Assembly: GCF_008704495.1 (NCBI RefSeq)
Contig: NZ_CP023699.1
Span: 2,418,001-2,482,000 of the forward strand
Source: Streptomyces kanamyceticus
Lineage (GTDB): Bacteria > Actinomycetota > Actinomycetes > Streptomycetales > Streptomycetaceae
Direction: 5' to 3'
Length of the DNA: 64,000 nucleotides
Shown: positions 1 to 8,611 of the stretch, piece by piece
Layout of the letters: every line of letters begins with the position of its first letter
Numbering within the stretch: position 1 is the first letter of the stretch
Position numbers and translations under genes: made by a program
The notes under the pieces: generated by a model
Seen by the model: the letters and a program-made list of their open reading frames with translations, nothing else
Database searches by the model: none
What the model was told of the DNA's origin: nothing

Positions 1-274
1 GCTGCACGAGCAGCACGGCGTCGGTGGCCGCGTGCGGCGCGGGTTCGGCGACGCTGACGCCGTTCTTCGCGCTCGCCTCGGCGGACATGCCGACGATCGC
101 GGAGAAGCCCGTCATCAGGACGACGGCGGCGAGGAGGTTCCACCAGGTGGAGCGGACCGTCCACAGCTTGGTCCACTCGAACGCGAGCGCTCCGCGCAGG
201 CCGCCGCCCTTGAGCTTGGCCCGACCCTCGGTCTGGCCCTGGGTCGGGCCACTGGGAATGGCTGTCGCAGTCAT
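1..274 (-). CDS. ABC-2 type transporter permease, N-terminal part (cut by window edge)
   Basis: Only the first 91 residues are in the window. The ATG at 274 lies 14 nt after the stop of the upstream ATPase gene and is preceded by AGGAAG, so the two are co-transcribed. The N-terminus is a hydrophilic, Gly/Gln-rich tail, then the motif AFEWTKLWTVRSTWW typical of Streptomyces ABC-2 permeases, then a first membrane segment (LLAAVVLMTGFSAIVG) and the start of an outside loop. Paired with the ATPase it should form a simple exporter. A similar ATPase/permease pair sits beside absA1/absA2 in the S. coelicolor CDA cluster, so export of or self-protection from the lipopeptide is the likely role (inference). 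Confidence 0.8.
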   Translation of the reverse strand, partial: MTATAIPSGPTQGQTEGRAKLKGGGLRGALAFEWTKLWTVRSTWWNLLAAVVLMTGFSAIVGMSAEASAKNGVSVAEPAPHAATDAVLLVQ

Positions 275-288
275 GGCTTTCGGGCTTC

Positions 289-1227
289 CTATCGCTTCGC
301 GTCCGACGGTTGCTGGGTGATGCCTGCCGCCTCGTACTCGACGCTGGCCGCCGTGAGCTCCATGTAGGCCTGCTCCAACGAGGCGTTGCGCTGGCTGAGT
401 TCGAAGATCGGCAGGCCCAGGCGGTGGGCGGTGGAGCCGATGTCCTCCAGCGAACCGCCGGTCACCAGGAGGGCGTTGCCCTCGGGGTGTTCCTTGGCGT
501 CCAGGCCGGTGCGCACCAGTTCCTTCTGGAGCACGTCCAGATCGGTGGTGACGACCTTCATCGAGTTCATCGAGGATCCTGAGATGACCTCCTCGATGGG
601 CGCGTCCGCGATGAGCTTGCCGCGGCCGATGACGACGAGGTGGTCGGCGGTGTCCTGCATCTCGCTCATCAGGTGGCTCGACACGAAGACCGTGCGGCCC
701 TCGGCGGCGAGCGAGCGGATGAACTCGCGGACCCAGCGCACCCCGTCGGGGTCGAGGCCGTTGACCGGCTCGTCGAAGAGCAGCACCTTCGGGTCGCCGA
801 TGAGCGCGACCGCGATGCCCAGGCGCTGGCCCATGCCGAGCGAGAACGAGCCGATGCGCTTGTTCTTCACCTCGCCGAGGCCGACGACGTCGAGGACCTC
901 GGTGACCCGCTTGGCGGAGATGCCGTTGCTCCGGGCCAGGCCCAGGAGGTGGTGGTACGCGGTACGGCCCGGGTGTCCGGCTTTGGCGTCCAGGAGCGCT
1001 CCGACCTCGCTGAGCGGGTGTCGCAACGCGCTGTACGGCTTGCCGTTGATGAGCGCCTGTCCCGAGGTGGGTTCGTCAAGGCCCAGGATCATGCGCATGG
1101 TCGTCGACTTGCCCGCCCCGTTGGGGCCGAGGAAGCCGGTGACCTTGCCGGGCTTGATCTCCAGAGACAGGTCGTTAACAGCGGCCTTGTCGCCGTACCG
1201 CTTGGTCACGCCGTTCAACGTGATCAT
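289..1227 (-). CDS. ABC transporter ATP-binding protein (drug-export type)
   Basis: Encodes 312 residues from the ATG at 1227; AAGGAG lies 10 nt upstream, so the longer in-frame reading from 1287 is not used. Visible motifs are Walker A GPNGAGKST (near residue 35), a degenerate signature SLGMGQRLGIA, Walker B VLLFDEP and the H-loop SSHL. The C-terminal 90 residues resemble the extension of DrrA/BcrA-type export ATPases. It drives the permease encoded 14 nt downstream. It is separated from the upstream P450 gene by a strong hairpin at 1370-1412, so it probably has its own promoter in 1228-1369, where I could not pick a convincing -10/-35 pair. Likely role: lipopeptide export or immunity (inference from location). 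Confidence 0.9.
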   Translation of the reverse strand: MITLNGVTKRYGDKAAVNDLSLEIKPGKVTGFLGPNGAGKSTTMRMILGLDEPTSGQALINGKPYSALRHPLSEVGALLDAKAGHPGRTAYHHLLGLARSNGISAKRVTEVLDVVGLGEVKNKRIGSFSLGMGQRLGIAVALIGDPKVLLFDEPVNGLDPDGVRWVREFIRSLAAEGRTVFVSSHLMSEMQDTADHLVVIGRGKLIADAPIEEVISGSSMNSMKVVTTDLDVLQKELVRTGLDAKEHPEGNALLVTGGSLEDIGSTAHRLGLPIFELSQRNASLEQAYMELTAASVEYEAAGITQQPSDAKR

Positions 1228-1369
1228 GGTGGTTGTGCTCCTTCCCTTGCAGCACCACGACCGTAGGACGCGGGCCGCACCCGCCACATCTGGCGTTCGG
1301 CACCGCTGGAATTGACCTTCGGCAGTGCTCCGGTCATACGAGTGGGGTACGTACGGGGGGACGCGGAAA

Positions 1370-1412
1370 CGACGAAGGGCGAGGAGGCGCTGTGCCTCCT
1401 CGCCCTTCGTCG
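1370..1412 (-). terminator. Strong hairpin terminator after the P450 gene
   Basis: A perfect 19-bp inverted repeat (arms 1370-1388 and 1394-1412) with a 5-nt loop starts 4 nt past the P450 stop codon. There is no clear T-run, which is common for Streptomyces terminators. It should end the glmT-mbtH-P450 transcript before the ABC pair. Confidence 0.8.
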
Positions 1413-1416
1413 GCGC

Positions 1417-2649
1417 TCATTCCTCCCAGGGCGTCGGCCCTCGTTGGGGGGTGAGGGCGACCGGCAGACTGCTCATGCCGGACAGGAAGTTCGAGTAGAT
1501 GTGCCGCTCGTCCCCGACCTGCTCGACCTCCGCGACGAACGTGCGCAGACCGTCGAGCATCGCGGTGATCTCCACCCGGCCGAGATGGGCCCCCAGGCAG
1601 AAGTGCGGGCCGTACCCGAGGGTGAGGTGCTTGTTCGGGCTCCGGCCGAGGTCGAAGCGGTACGGGTCGTCGAAGACGCCCTCGTCCCTGTTGGCCGCGT
1701 TGAACCAGAGGGTCACCAGGTCGCCTTCGGCGATGGTGCGCCCGTGCAGTTCGACGTCCTCGGTGGCCACCCGGCCGAAGTGCATGGTGGGTGTCGTCCA
1801 GCGAAGCACCTCCTCGCCCGCGCTCGCCATCGTGACGTCGCCGCTCTTGAGCGCCCGCCACTGGTCGGGCCGCTGGATCATGGCGTGCACGGCGCCGATC
1901 ATCGAGAGCCTGCTGGTCTCGTCGCCGCCCATGATCAGGCTGTAGCAGTTCAGGACGATGTCGTCCTCGTGCAGCAGCTCCCCGCCCACCTTGCGGGTGG
2001 CGAGCAGACTGATGACGTCGTCGCCCGGGTTCGCCCTGCGCTGCCGCGTCAAGTCGTGGAAGTACAGGAGCAGTTCGCCACGGGCGAGCCGGTCCTCACC
2101 GCTGTCCTGGTTCGCGTAGTCGGAGGCGAGCGCCGACTTGGTCAGGGTGAGGATGTAGTCGCGATCCGCCTCGGGCACGGCGAGCAGGTCACAGATGGTG
2201 GCCAGCGGGATGTGCGAGGCGATGTCCTGCGCGAAGTCGACCTTGCCGCGCTCCAGCGCCTCCTCCAGGAGGCGCCGGGTGGTGGAGCGCACTCGCTGGG
2301 CCACGCCCGCCAGGGCGCGCGGCGAGAAGGCCGACATCAGTACCGTGCGCAGCTCCTTGTGCCGGGGCCCGTCGGTGACCGCCAGCATCCGGCCCGCGCC
2401 CGAGTCACCGCCGTGCAGCATCGTGGCGAGCACGTTGCCCTTCTCGGAGGTGAAGCGGGCGGGGTCGCGCAGGATGGCGGACACGTCGGCGTGCCGGGTC
2501 ACGACCCAGAATCCCGGGGTGTCCGCCGTGCCCGGGTGCCAGTGGACCGGATCGTCCCTGCGCAGCCCCGCCCAGACCTCGTCCATGCCGGGATCGAGGT
2601 GGCTGGTGGGGTCGACCAGGTCGGGGACGGCCGGTACGGCCTGGGTCAC
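1417..2649 (-). CDS. Cytochrome P450 monooxygenase, probable tailoring enzyme
   Basis: Encodes 410 residues from the GTG at 2649, whose first four bases (GTGA) overlap the mbtH stop; longer in-frame readings run into mbtH and are not used. Visible are the I-helix motif IMGGDETSR, the ExxR motif EEVLRW, and the heme-cysteine loop GYGPHFCLG. The I-helix GGDET, instead of the usual AGxxT, together with coupling to mbtH recalls P450s that oxidise amino acids or peptides bound to NRPS carrier domains, but this is inference. I recall no P450 in the S. coelicolor CDA cluster. A possible job is beta-hydroxylation of a residue (for example Asn9), since no asnO is in the window; the true substrate is unknown. 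Redox partners are not encoded nearby. Confidence 0.88.
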   Translation of the reverse strand: MTQAVPAVPDLVDPTSHLDPGMDEVWAGLRRDDPVHWHPGTADTPGFWVVTRHADVSAILRDPARFTSEKGNVLATMLHGGDSGAGRMLAVTDGPRHKELRTVLMSAFSPRALAGVAQRVRSTTRRLLEEALERGKVDFAQDIASHIPLATICDLLAVPEADRDYILTLTKSALASDYANQDSGEDRLARGELLLYFHDLTRQRRANPGDDVISLLATRKVGGELLHEDDIVLNCYSLIMGGDETSRLSMIGAVHAMIQRPDQWRALKSGDVTMASAGEEVLRWTTPTMHFGRVATEDVELHGRTIAEGDLVTLWFNAANRDEGVFDDPYRFDLGRSPNKHLTLGYGPHFCLGAHLGRVEITAMLDGLRTFVAEVEQVGDERHIYSNFLSGMSSLPVALTPQRGPTPWEE

Positions 2650-2861
2650 TTGCTCCCGTCCATGGCGTCGACGAGGCTCTTGGGCCGCATGTCGGTCCAG
2701 TTCCGCTCGATGTACTCGAGGCAGTCCTTGCGGGCGGCCTCGCCGAAGACGGACCTCCAGCCCTCGGGCACGTCGACGAACACGGGCCACAGGGAGTGCT
2801 GGTTCTCGTCGTTCACGAGGACCAGGTACTGGGCGTCGTCGTTCTCGAAGGGGTTGGTCAT
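2646..2861 (-). CDS. mbtH: MbtH-like protein
   Basis: A 71-residue protein from the ATG at 2861, preceded by AAAGGAA. It shows the family hallmarks: MTNPFE near the start, [15 protein letters not shown] in the middle, VPEGW, then the Trp in [10 protein letters not shown]. MbtH proteins bind NRPS adenylation domains and are often needed for their solubility and activity. The usual length is about 70 residues. It lies 46 nt after the methyltransferase gene and overlaps the P450 start by four bases, so the three form one operon. It probably serves several of the eleven adenylation domains encoded here. Confidence 0.96.
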   Translation of the reverse strand: MTNPFENDDAQYLVLVNDENQHSLWPVFVDVPEGWRSVFGEAARKDCLEYIERNWTDMRPKSLVDAMDGSK

Positions 2862-2907
2862 GGCGCGTGTTCCTTTCCGGGACGGTCGGTTGCGAAGAGT
2901 ATGCGGA

Positions 2908-3930
2908 TCACGGGTTCTTACGGCCGATGCCGACGACGGCACGGCGCGGGATCGTGATCCGCCAGGCGTCGCTCTCCTCGTCGAAGCCTAGTTCGGCCTC
3001 CAGGAGGCCGCCCTCGGCGTCCTCGTAACGGAAGATGGACTGGGCCGTCTTCGCCGTCCACCGGTAGGCGTCCGCTTCGTCGCGGTCCTTGAGGAGCTTG
3101 GTCAGGCCGTACATGTTGAGCAGGTACTTGCCGATTTCCAGCTCCGCGGCTTCCGGCGTGGGTCCTGTCGCCGTGTACGGGTCGTCGATCTCCAGGACTT
3201 CGTACGAGTCGAATCCGGCCTTTTCCAGATAGCCGGTGATCTCGTCCCACGTGAAATGCAGGAATTTGTGTCCGGTCTCCGAGTAGGCGTCGGTGACCTG
3301 CTCGAACCAGACGTCGACGGGCGAGCCGACGAGGAAGTCGTGCAGCACGAAGGTGCCGCCGGGACGCAGCGTGCGGGCCGCTTCGGTGGCGACGGACTGC
3401 CGGTCGGACGGCGGCACGTGGTGCGAGCCGTAGGCGAGGAGCACGGCGTCGACCGAGCTGTCCTTGAGCAGCGGTCGCTCCGCGCGCTGCAACAGCGCGG
3501 GCTTGCCCGCCGCCCAGGCCGCCGAGATCATGTGGGGCGACGCGTCGCAGGTCAGAATGTTGAAGTCGGTGATGCCCAGCTCTTCGCAGACGGTCCGGAT
3601 GAGACCGTCACCGCCGAGCAGGTCGACGAGGTAGCGCTCACCGGAGCGCTCGGCGGAGCCACCGGCGAACCCCAGGAGCTTCTTGATCCCGGTGGCACGC
3701 GCCTGGGTGTTGATGGCCTGGGCGTGGAGGTACTCGATACCGCGCCCGCCGGCCTCGTCGCTGCCGAAGTCGTCGTGCTTGACCGGCCGTTCCTGCGTCT
3801 CGGCCGAGAAGGACTCCAACCGCTCGCCGTCGACGAGCGCGTGCCACTCGGGGAATTGCCTTTTGAGCTCCTCCAGTTGACCGAGGAGGTTCTCTCCTGT
3901 GGGGGCATACCCGCGCGTTGATGCATGCAC
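2908..3930 (-). CDS. glmT: SAM-dependent methyltransferase, probable 2-oxoglutarate 3-methyltransferase (GlmT/DptI type)
   Basis: Encodes 340 residues from the GTG at 3930, with AGGAGA 8 nt upstream. A class I Rossmann methyltransferase core is visible: a motif I variant [12 protein letters not shown] (near residue 97), an acidic residue ending strand 2 (ILTCDAS), then [13 protein letters not shown] and [13 protein letters not shown] roughly 90-residue N-terminal extension precedes the core. GlmT, DptI and LptI methylate 2-oxoglutarate at C3, which transamination turns into 3-methylglutamate for CDA, daptomycin and A54145. Assignment rests mainly on context: the module-10 adenylation code matches the CDA methylglutamate code. 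It heads the glmT-mbtH-P450 operon. Alternative: a methyltransferase acting on another amino acid precursor. Confidence 0.7.
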   Translation of the reverse strand: MHASTRGYAPTGENLLGQLEELKRQFPEWHALVDGERLESFSAETQERPVKHDDFGSDEAGGRGIEYLHAQAINTQARATGIKKLLGFAGGSAERSGERYLVDLLGGDGLIRTVCEELGITDFNILTCDASPHMISAAWAAGKPALLQRAERPLLKDSSVDAVLLAYGSHHVPPSDRQSVATEAARTLRPGGTFVLHDFLVGSPVDVWFEQVTDAYSETGHKFLHFTWDEITGYLEKAGFDSYEVLEIDDPYTATGPTPEAAELEIGKYLLNMYGLTKLLKDRDEADAYRWTAKTAQSIFRYEDAEGGLLEAELGFDEESDAWRITIPRRAVVGIGRKNP

Positions 3931-4076
3931 TGACGAACTCTCCTATGGCCGCGGGGAAGAGGACTGTAGGCCGTACAATAGAAAGCGTCTCTTTTCTTCT
4001 GTTATTGATCCGTTTTCCGAGCGGTTCGCGGGATTGATAAGAGGCCCATAACGAAGGCCCCTAGCCTCCCCGTTCC
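3931..4076. promoter_or_regulatory. Divergent promoter region, glmT operon / ABC exporter
   Basis: 146 bp between two divergently transcribed genes, clearly more AT-rich than its flanks; it must carry both promoters. I see AT-rich words (TTGATAA near 4034, TATTGT on the minus strand near 3977) but no well-spaced consensus pair. The ABC gene has no clear ribosome binding site before its ATG at 4077, so a leaderless mRNA is possible. Confidence 0.5.
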
Positions 4077-5876
4077 ATGAAGACTTCTCGGCGTCCTGCG
4101 CGGCGTCGCGCCGGGCTGCGCGCGCTCCTGCCGTATCTGCGGGTCCATCGGGGAGCACTGGTCGTGGTGGCCGTGCTGTCCCTCCTGGAGACCGGCGGCA
4201 CGCTGGCCCAGCCGCTCCTGACCAGGTCGGTGCTCGACCACATCCAGGCCGAGGAGTCCGTGGCCACCGAGGTGGTCCTGCTCGTCGTCGTCCTCACGGC
4301 CGTGGCCGTGATCAGCGGCGTACGCGACTTCATGCTCCAGCGCACCGCGGAGGGCCTGGTGCTCACCACCAGGCGCTGGCTGGTGGCCCATCTGCTGCGG
4401 CTGCCGATCGCGGAGTACGACCTGCGCCGCACCGGCGACCTGCTCTCCCGGGTGGGCGCGGACACCACGCTGCTGCGCGCGGTGGTCACCTCGGGGCTCC
4501 TGGAGTCCGTCACGAGCATCGTCATGGTCGTCGGCTCGGCGATCGCGATGGCCGTCCTGGACCTGCCGCTGTTCGCCGCGGCGGTCGGCGGCATCCTCGT
4601 CGGACTGCTCGCCGTCCTCGCGCTGGCGCGGCGGATGCGGTCGGCCTCGCACCGGGCGCAGATGCGGATGGGCGACATGACGGCCTCCGTGGACCGCGCC
4701 CTGTCGGCCGTACGCACGATCCGGGCCAGCGGCGCCGAGGAGCGCGAGAGCGCCGTCATCGACAAGGACGCGCAGGCCGCCCATGACGCGGGCCTCGACG
4801 TCGGCAAGCTGCAGGCGCTGATCACGCCCATCACCACGACGACCATGCAGGTCGCCTTCCTGGTGGTGCTCGGCGTGGGCGGCGCGCGGGTCGCGGACGG
4901 CGCGATGAGCGTGGGCGACCTGGTCGCCTTCGTGCTGCTGCTGTTCATGCTGTGGTTCCCGCTCGGCCGGGCCCTGAACGCCTACACCCGGCTGCAGAGC
5001 GGCCTCGGCGCGCTGCACCGCATCGAGGAGGTCTTCGACCTGCCGCAGGAGACGGGTGACGAGGACGAGAAGCCGTTGCGCACCGTGCTGTCGGTCAAGG
5101 AACGCACCGCTCCCGGCAGTTCGGCCGCCGACCACGCCGGATCCCCGCCCGCCGTCGAGTTCGACCGCGTCTCCTTCTCGTACGCGACGGGCGAGCAGGT
5201 CCTGCACGACGTGAGCTTCAGCGTGCCGCGCGGCACCAGGACCGCCCTGGTCGGTCCTTCCGGCGCGGGCAAGTCGACGCTGCTCTCGCTGATCGAGCGG
5301 TTCTACGACGTGACGGGCGGCACGATCCGCGTGCACGGCCAGGACGTCCGCGATCTGCCGCGGGCCGAACTGCGCGCCAGGCTCGGCTACGTGGAGCAGG
5401 AGGCCCCGGTGCTCGCGGGCACGCTGCGCAACAACCTCGCCCTCACCGCCCCCAAGGCGACCGAGGACGACATGATGGAGGCGCTGCGCTCGGTCAATCT
5501 GCAGGACATCGTGGCCCGCACCGACGACGGGCTCGACGCCCAGGTCGGCGAGGGCGGTGTGCTGCTCTCGGGCGGCGAACGCCAGCGTCTCGCGCTGGCC
5601 AGGACGTTCCTCGCGCGTCCTCCGATCATGCTGCTCGACGAGGCCACCAGCAATCTGGACGCCCGCAACGAAGCGGCGATGCGGGACGCGATCAGCTTCG
5701 CCTCCGCGGACCGCACGCTCGTCGTCGTCGCCCACCGGCTCTCGACGGTGGTCGACAGCGATCAGATCGTGGTGGTCGAGCGCGGCCGCGTCGCGGCGGT
5801 GGGCAGGCACGGCGAGCTGACCGGTTCGAGCCCGCTCTACCGTGAACTCGCCAGCCACCAGCTGCTGGTCAACTGA
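4077..5876 (+). CDS. ABC exporter, fused membrane and ATPase domains
   Basis: A 599-residue half-transporter fusion. The N-terminal about 320 residues form a six-helix exporter domain (first helix near residue 25, LVVVAVLSLLETGG). The C-terminal part is the ATPase with Walker A GPSGAGKST (near residue 396), Q-loop VEQEAP, signature LSGGERQRLALAR, Walker B IMLLDEATSNLD and switch His in VVAHRLST. It should work as a homodimer in the membrane. An exporter of this type (SCO3235) lies downstream of the NRPS genes in the S. coelicolor CDA cluster, so lipopeptide export is the likely role. The start is the first ATG, without a clear Shine-Dalgarno sequence. About 190 nt separate it from the next gene. 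Confidence 0.93.
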   Translation: MKTSRRPARRRAGLRALLPYLRVHRGALVVVAVLSLLETGGTLAQPLLTRSVLDHIQAEESVATEVVLLVVVLTAVAVISGVRDFMLQRTAEGLVLTTRRWLVAHLLRLPIAEYDLRRTGDLLSRVGADTTLLRAVVTSGLLESVTSIVMVVGSAIAMAVLDLPLFAAAVGGILVGLLAVLALARRMRSASHRAQMRMGDMTASVDRALSAVRTIRASGAEERESAVIDKDAQAAHDAGLDVGKLQALITPITTTTMQVAFLVVLGVGGARVADGAMSVGDLVAFVLLLFMLWFPLGRALNAYTRLQSGLGALHRIEEVFDLPQETGDEDEKPLRTVLSVKERTAPGSSAADHAGSPPAVEFDRVSFSYATGEQVLHDVSFSVPRGTRTALVGPSGAGKSTLLSLIERFYDVTGGTIRVHGQDVRDLPRAELRARLGYVEQEAPVLAGTLRNNLALTAPKATEDDMMEALRSVNLQDIVARTDDGLDAQVGEGGVLLSGGERQRLALARTFLARPPIMLLDEATSNLDARNEAAMRDAISFASADRTLVVVAHRLSTVVDSDQIVVVERGRVAAVGRHGELTGSSPLYRELASHQLLVN

Positions 5877-6003
5877 GCCCGTCAGCCGCTGGTCACTGAG
5901 CCCGTCCGGCGGCCGCCACCCCATCGAAAGTACCGGCCAAGTCATACCGTTCGTGCCTGGTGGCGGCCTCTTCCCTGCTTCTACGGTCGCTCCGGGGCAC
6001 ACA

Positions 6004-6037
6004 GCCGGGCCGTTCCTCGCGGAGGGAGCGGCCCGGC
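6004..6037 (+). terminator. Hairpin in the leader of the P-type ATPase gene
   Basis: A 9-bp inverted repeat, GCCGGGCCG (6004-6012) and CGGCCCGGC (6029-6037), with a 16-nt loop. It lies 27 nt before the ATPase ATG and just before GGAGGG. It may terminate the upstream exporter transcript or act as a leader structure. Confidence 0.4.
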
Positions 6038-6064
6038 ACGACGAGTGCGGAGGGCACCGGAAGC

Positions 6065-8518
6065 ATGGAGAAGCGGGTAGAGGCGCACGGCGAGACCGGT
6101 CGTGGCGCCGACCCTGAAGCCTTCGCCGACCCTGAGGCCTTCGCCGGTCCCGTGCCCGCGGGGCCCGTCGACGCGGCGCTCGGACTCACCGCGGACCAGG
6201 TGGCCGAGCGGGTCGCGCGGGGCCGTGTCAACGAGGTCCCCGCCCGGTCGAGCCGGGGCGTCGGGGAGATCGTCCGCGCCAATCTGTTGACACGGATCAA
6301 CGCGGTCATCGGCGTCCTCTTCGTGATCATCATGGTCGTGGGGCCCGTCCAGGACGCCCTGTTCGGCGGCGTGATCCTCGCCAACACCCTGATCGGCATC
6401 GTCCAGGAGCTCCGCGCCAAGCGGACCCTGGACCGGCTCGCCGCCGTCGGCGGGGCCCGGCCCCGGGTGTGGCGCGACGGCGCCCCGGTGGCGCTCGGCG
6501 CGGCCGGGATCGTCATCGACGACACCGTCGACCTGCGCCGGGGCGACCGGATCGTGGTGGACGGCCTGGTCCGCGTCGCCGAGGGCCTGGAGGTCGACGA
6601 GTCGCTCCTGACCGGCGAGGCGGACCCGGTCGTCAAACGTCCGGGCGACACCGTGCTGTCGGGCGGCTTCGTGGTGGCGGGCACCGGGACGTTCACCGCG
6701 ACCCGGGTGGGCCGCGAGGCGTACGCGGCGCAGCTCGCCGAGGAGGCCCGCGGGTTCGCCCTGGTCAACTCCGAGCTGCGCGACGGCATCGACCGGATCC
6801 TGCGGTTCGTGACGCTCGCCATGGTGCCCGCGGGCATCGCGCTGATCATCACGCAGCTGACGGTCCACGACGACGACGTGCCCGAGGCCGTACGCCGCAT
6901 GGTGGGCGGTCTGGTGCCGATGGTGCCCGAGGGCCTCGTGCTGCTCACCTCGCTGGCGTTCGCCGTCGGCGTGGTCCGGCTCGGCAAGCAGCGGTGCCTG
7001 GTCCGGGAGCTGCCCGCGATCGAGGGCCTGGCCCGCGTCGACACCGTGTTCCTGGACAAGACGGGCACGCTCACCGAGCCGTCCATGGACGTCGACGAGG
7101 TCCACTCGCTGGATCCGGCCGTCCCCGTGGCGGCGGTGCTCGGCGCGCTCGGCGCCGTCGAGGAAGCGCCCGACGCGAGCATGCGGGCGATCGTCGAGGC
7201 GCATCCGGATCCCGCCGAGTGGGTGCGCACGGCCGACGCGCCGTTCTCCTCGGCCCGTCGCTGGAGCGGCGCCACCTTCGTCGAGGCGTGCGGCGTCGAG
7301 TCGACCTGGCTGATCGGCGCGCCCGACACGCTGCTGCGCCCCGGGCACACGGTGCTCGCCGCCGCCGACACCTACGGCGCGCGCGGCCTGCGGGTGCTGC
7401 TGCTCGCCCGCTGCTCGCGGCCGCTCGACGCACTGCTGCGAGACCCGGCGGCGGTGCGGGACGCGGCGGTGCCGTGCGCCCTTGTCACCCTCAAGCAGCG
7501 CATCCGCGAGGAAGCCCCCGACGCCCTGCGGTACTTCGCCGAGCAGGGCGTCACCACGAAGGTGCTGTCCGGCGACAGCGCGGTCTCCGTCGGCGCGGTC
7601 GCCGCGGGCCTCGGCCTGCCGGGCGCGCACCACCCCGTGGACGCCCGCTATCTGCCGGAGGCCCCCCACGAGCTGGCCGAGGCGGTCGGCCGCGGGGACG
7701 TCTTCGGCCGGGTCGGTCCGCGGCAGAAGCAGGACATGGTCAAGGCGCTGCGGGCCAAGGGGCACACCGTGGCGATGACGGGCGACGGCGTCAACGACGT
7801 GCTCGCCCTCAAGGACGCCGACATCGGTGTGGCGATGGGCTCGGGATCCCCCGCCGCCCGCGCGGCCGCCCGCATCGTGCTGCTCGACAACAGCTTCGCG
7901 ACGCTGCCTTCGGTGCTCGCCGAGGGCCGCCGCGTCATCGGCAACGTCGAACGCGTAGCCCATCTCTTCCTCACCAAGACCGTCTACTCGGTCCTGCTGG
8001 CCATCGTGATCGTCTGCGCGCGCGTGCCCTATCCGTTCCTGCCCCGGCACATCACGCTGATCGGCGCGCTGACCATCGGCGTGCCCGCGTTCTTCCTGGC
8101 GCTCGCGCCCGGCAAGGAACGCGCGCGGCCCGACTTCGTGGGCCGGGTGCTGCGCTTCGCGCTCCCCGCGGGCGCGCTCGCCGCGCTCGCCACGTCGGTG
8201 GCGTATCTGGTGGCCCGGCAGGTGTACGACGGCGACCTGGCCGCGGAGACCTCCGCGGCGACGCTCGCGCTGTTCCTCGTCGCGCTGTGGGCCCTGGCCA
8301 TCATCGCCCGCCCCTACACGTGGTGGCGGGTCCTGCTGGTCCTGACCATGGCGGCGGGCTTCTGCCTCGTCCTTCTCGTCCCCGCCCTGCGGGACGTGTT
8401 CCAGCTGCGCCTGACCGGTGTCACCGCGCCCTGGGCCGCGGTGGGCTGTGCCGTGGTCGCGGGCCTGGCACTCGAACTCGTGTGGGCCTACGGCAGGCGC
8501 GCTCGCGCCGCCATCTGA
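6065..8518 (+). CDS. P-type cation-transporting ATPase (HAD-IC family, CtpE-like)
   Basis: Encodes 817 residues from the ATG at 6065, preceded by GGAGGG; the longer in-frame reading from 5960 lacks such a site. Motifs in order: actuator loop SLLTGEADPV (near residue 180), membrane motif VPMVPEGLVLLTS in helix M4, phosphorylation site DKTGTLTE (Asp near residue 331), hinge MTGDGVNDVLALKDADIG, then four or more C-terminal membrane segments. No N-terminal metal-binding domain with CxxC is present, arguing against a copper or zinc pump. The M4 sequence resembles, from memory, mycobacterial CtpE, reported as a calcium transporter; the ion is therefore uncertain. It may be a chromosomal neighbour rather than a cluster gene. 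It ends convergently with the M20 gene. Confidence 0.85.
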   Translation: MEKRVEAHGETGRGADPEAFADPEAFAGPVPAGPVDAALGLTADQVAERVARGRVNEVPARSSRGVGEIVRANLLTRINAVIGVLFVIIMVVGPVQDALFGGVILANTLIGIVQELRAKRTLDRLAAVGGARPRVWRDGAPVALGAAGIVIDDTVDLRRGDRIVVDGLVRVAEGLEVDESLLTGEADPVVKRPGDTVLSGGFVVAGTGTFTATRVGREAYAAQLAEEARGFALVNSELRDGIDRILRFVTLAMVPAGIALIITQLTVHDDDVPEAVRRMVGGLVPMVPEGLVLLTSLAFAVGVVRLGKQRCLVRELPAIEGLARVDTVFLDKTGTLTEPSMDVDEVHSLDPAVPVAAVLGALGAVEEAPDASMRAIVEAHPDPAEWVRTADAPFSSARRWSGATFVEACGVESTWLIGAPDTLLRPGHTVLAAADTYGARGLRVLLLARCSRPLDALLRDPAAVRDAAVPCALVTLKQRIREEAPDALRYFAEQGVTTKVLSGDSAVSVGAVAAGLGLPGAHHPVDARYLPEAPHELAEAVGRGDVFGRVGPRQKQDMVKALRAKGHTVAMTGDGVNDVLALKDADIGVAMGSGSPAARAAARIVLLDNSFATLPSVLAEGRRVIGNVERVAHLFLTKTVYSVLLAIVIVCARVPYPFLPRHITLIGALTIGVPAFFLALAPGKERARPDFVGRVLRFALPAGALAALATSVAYLVARQVYDGDLAAETSAATLALFLVALWALAIIARPYTWWRVLLVLTMAAGFCLVLLVPALRDVFQLRLTGVTAPWAAVGCAVVAGLALELVWAYGRRARAAI

Positions 8519-8563
8519 ACCACCCCTGGAGGAGCGGTCCCCCCGTGCCGCTCCGAAGAAGGG

Positions 8564-8598
8564 GAAGGGCCGTCCGGCACACCGACGGACGGCCCTTC
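8564..8598. terminator. Bidirectional terminator between convergent genes
   Basis: A perfect 13-bp inverted repeat (arms 8564-8576 and 8586-8598, loop 9 nt) lies in the 93-bp gap between the plus-strand ATPase stop and the minus-strand M20 stop. A second hairpin with 7-bp arms (8531-8537, 8548-8554) precedes it. Both transcripts would end here. Confidence 0.75.
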
Positions 8599-8611
8599 TC
8601 CTTTCTGACGG

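Noticed and set aside
4002..8050. Minus-strand open frames of 666, 492 and 689 codons
   Set aside because: Antisense to the ABC exporter and the P-type ATPase, both with complete family motifs; the opposite products are low-complexity.
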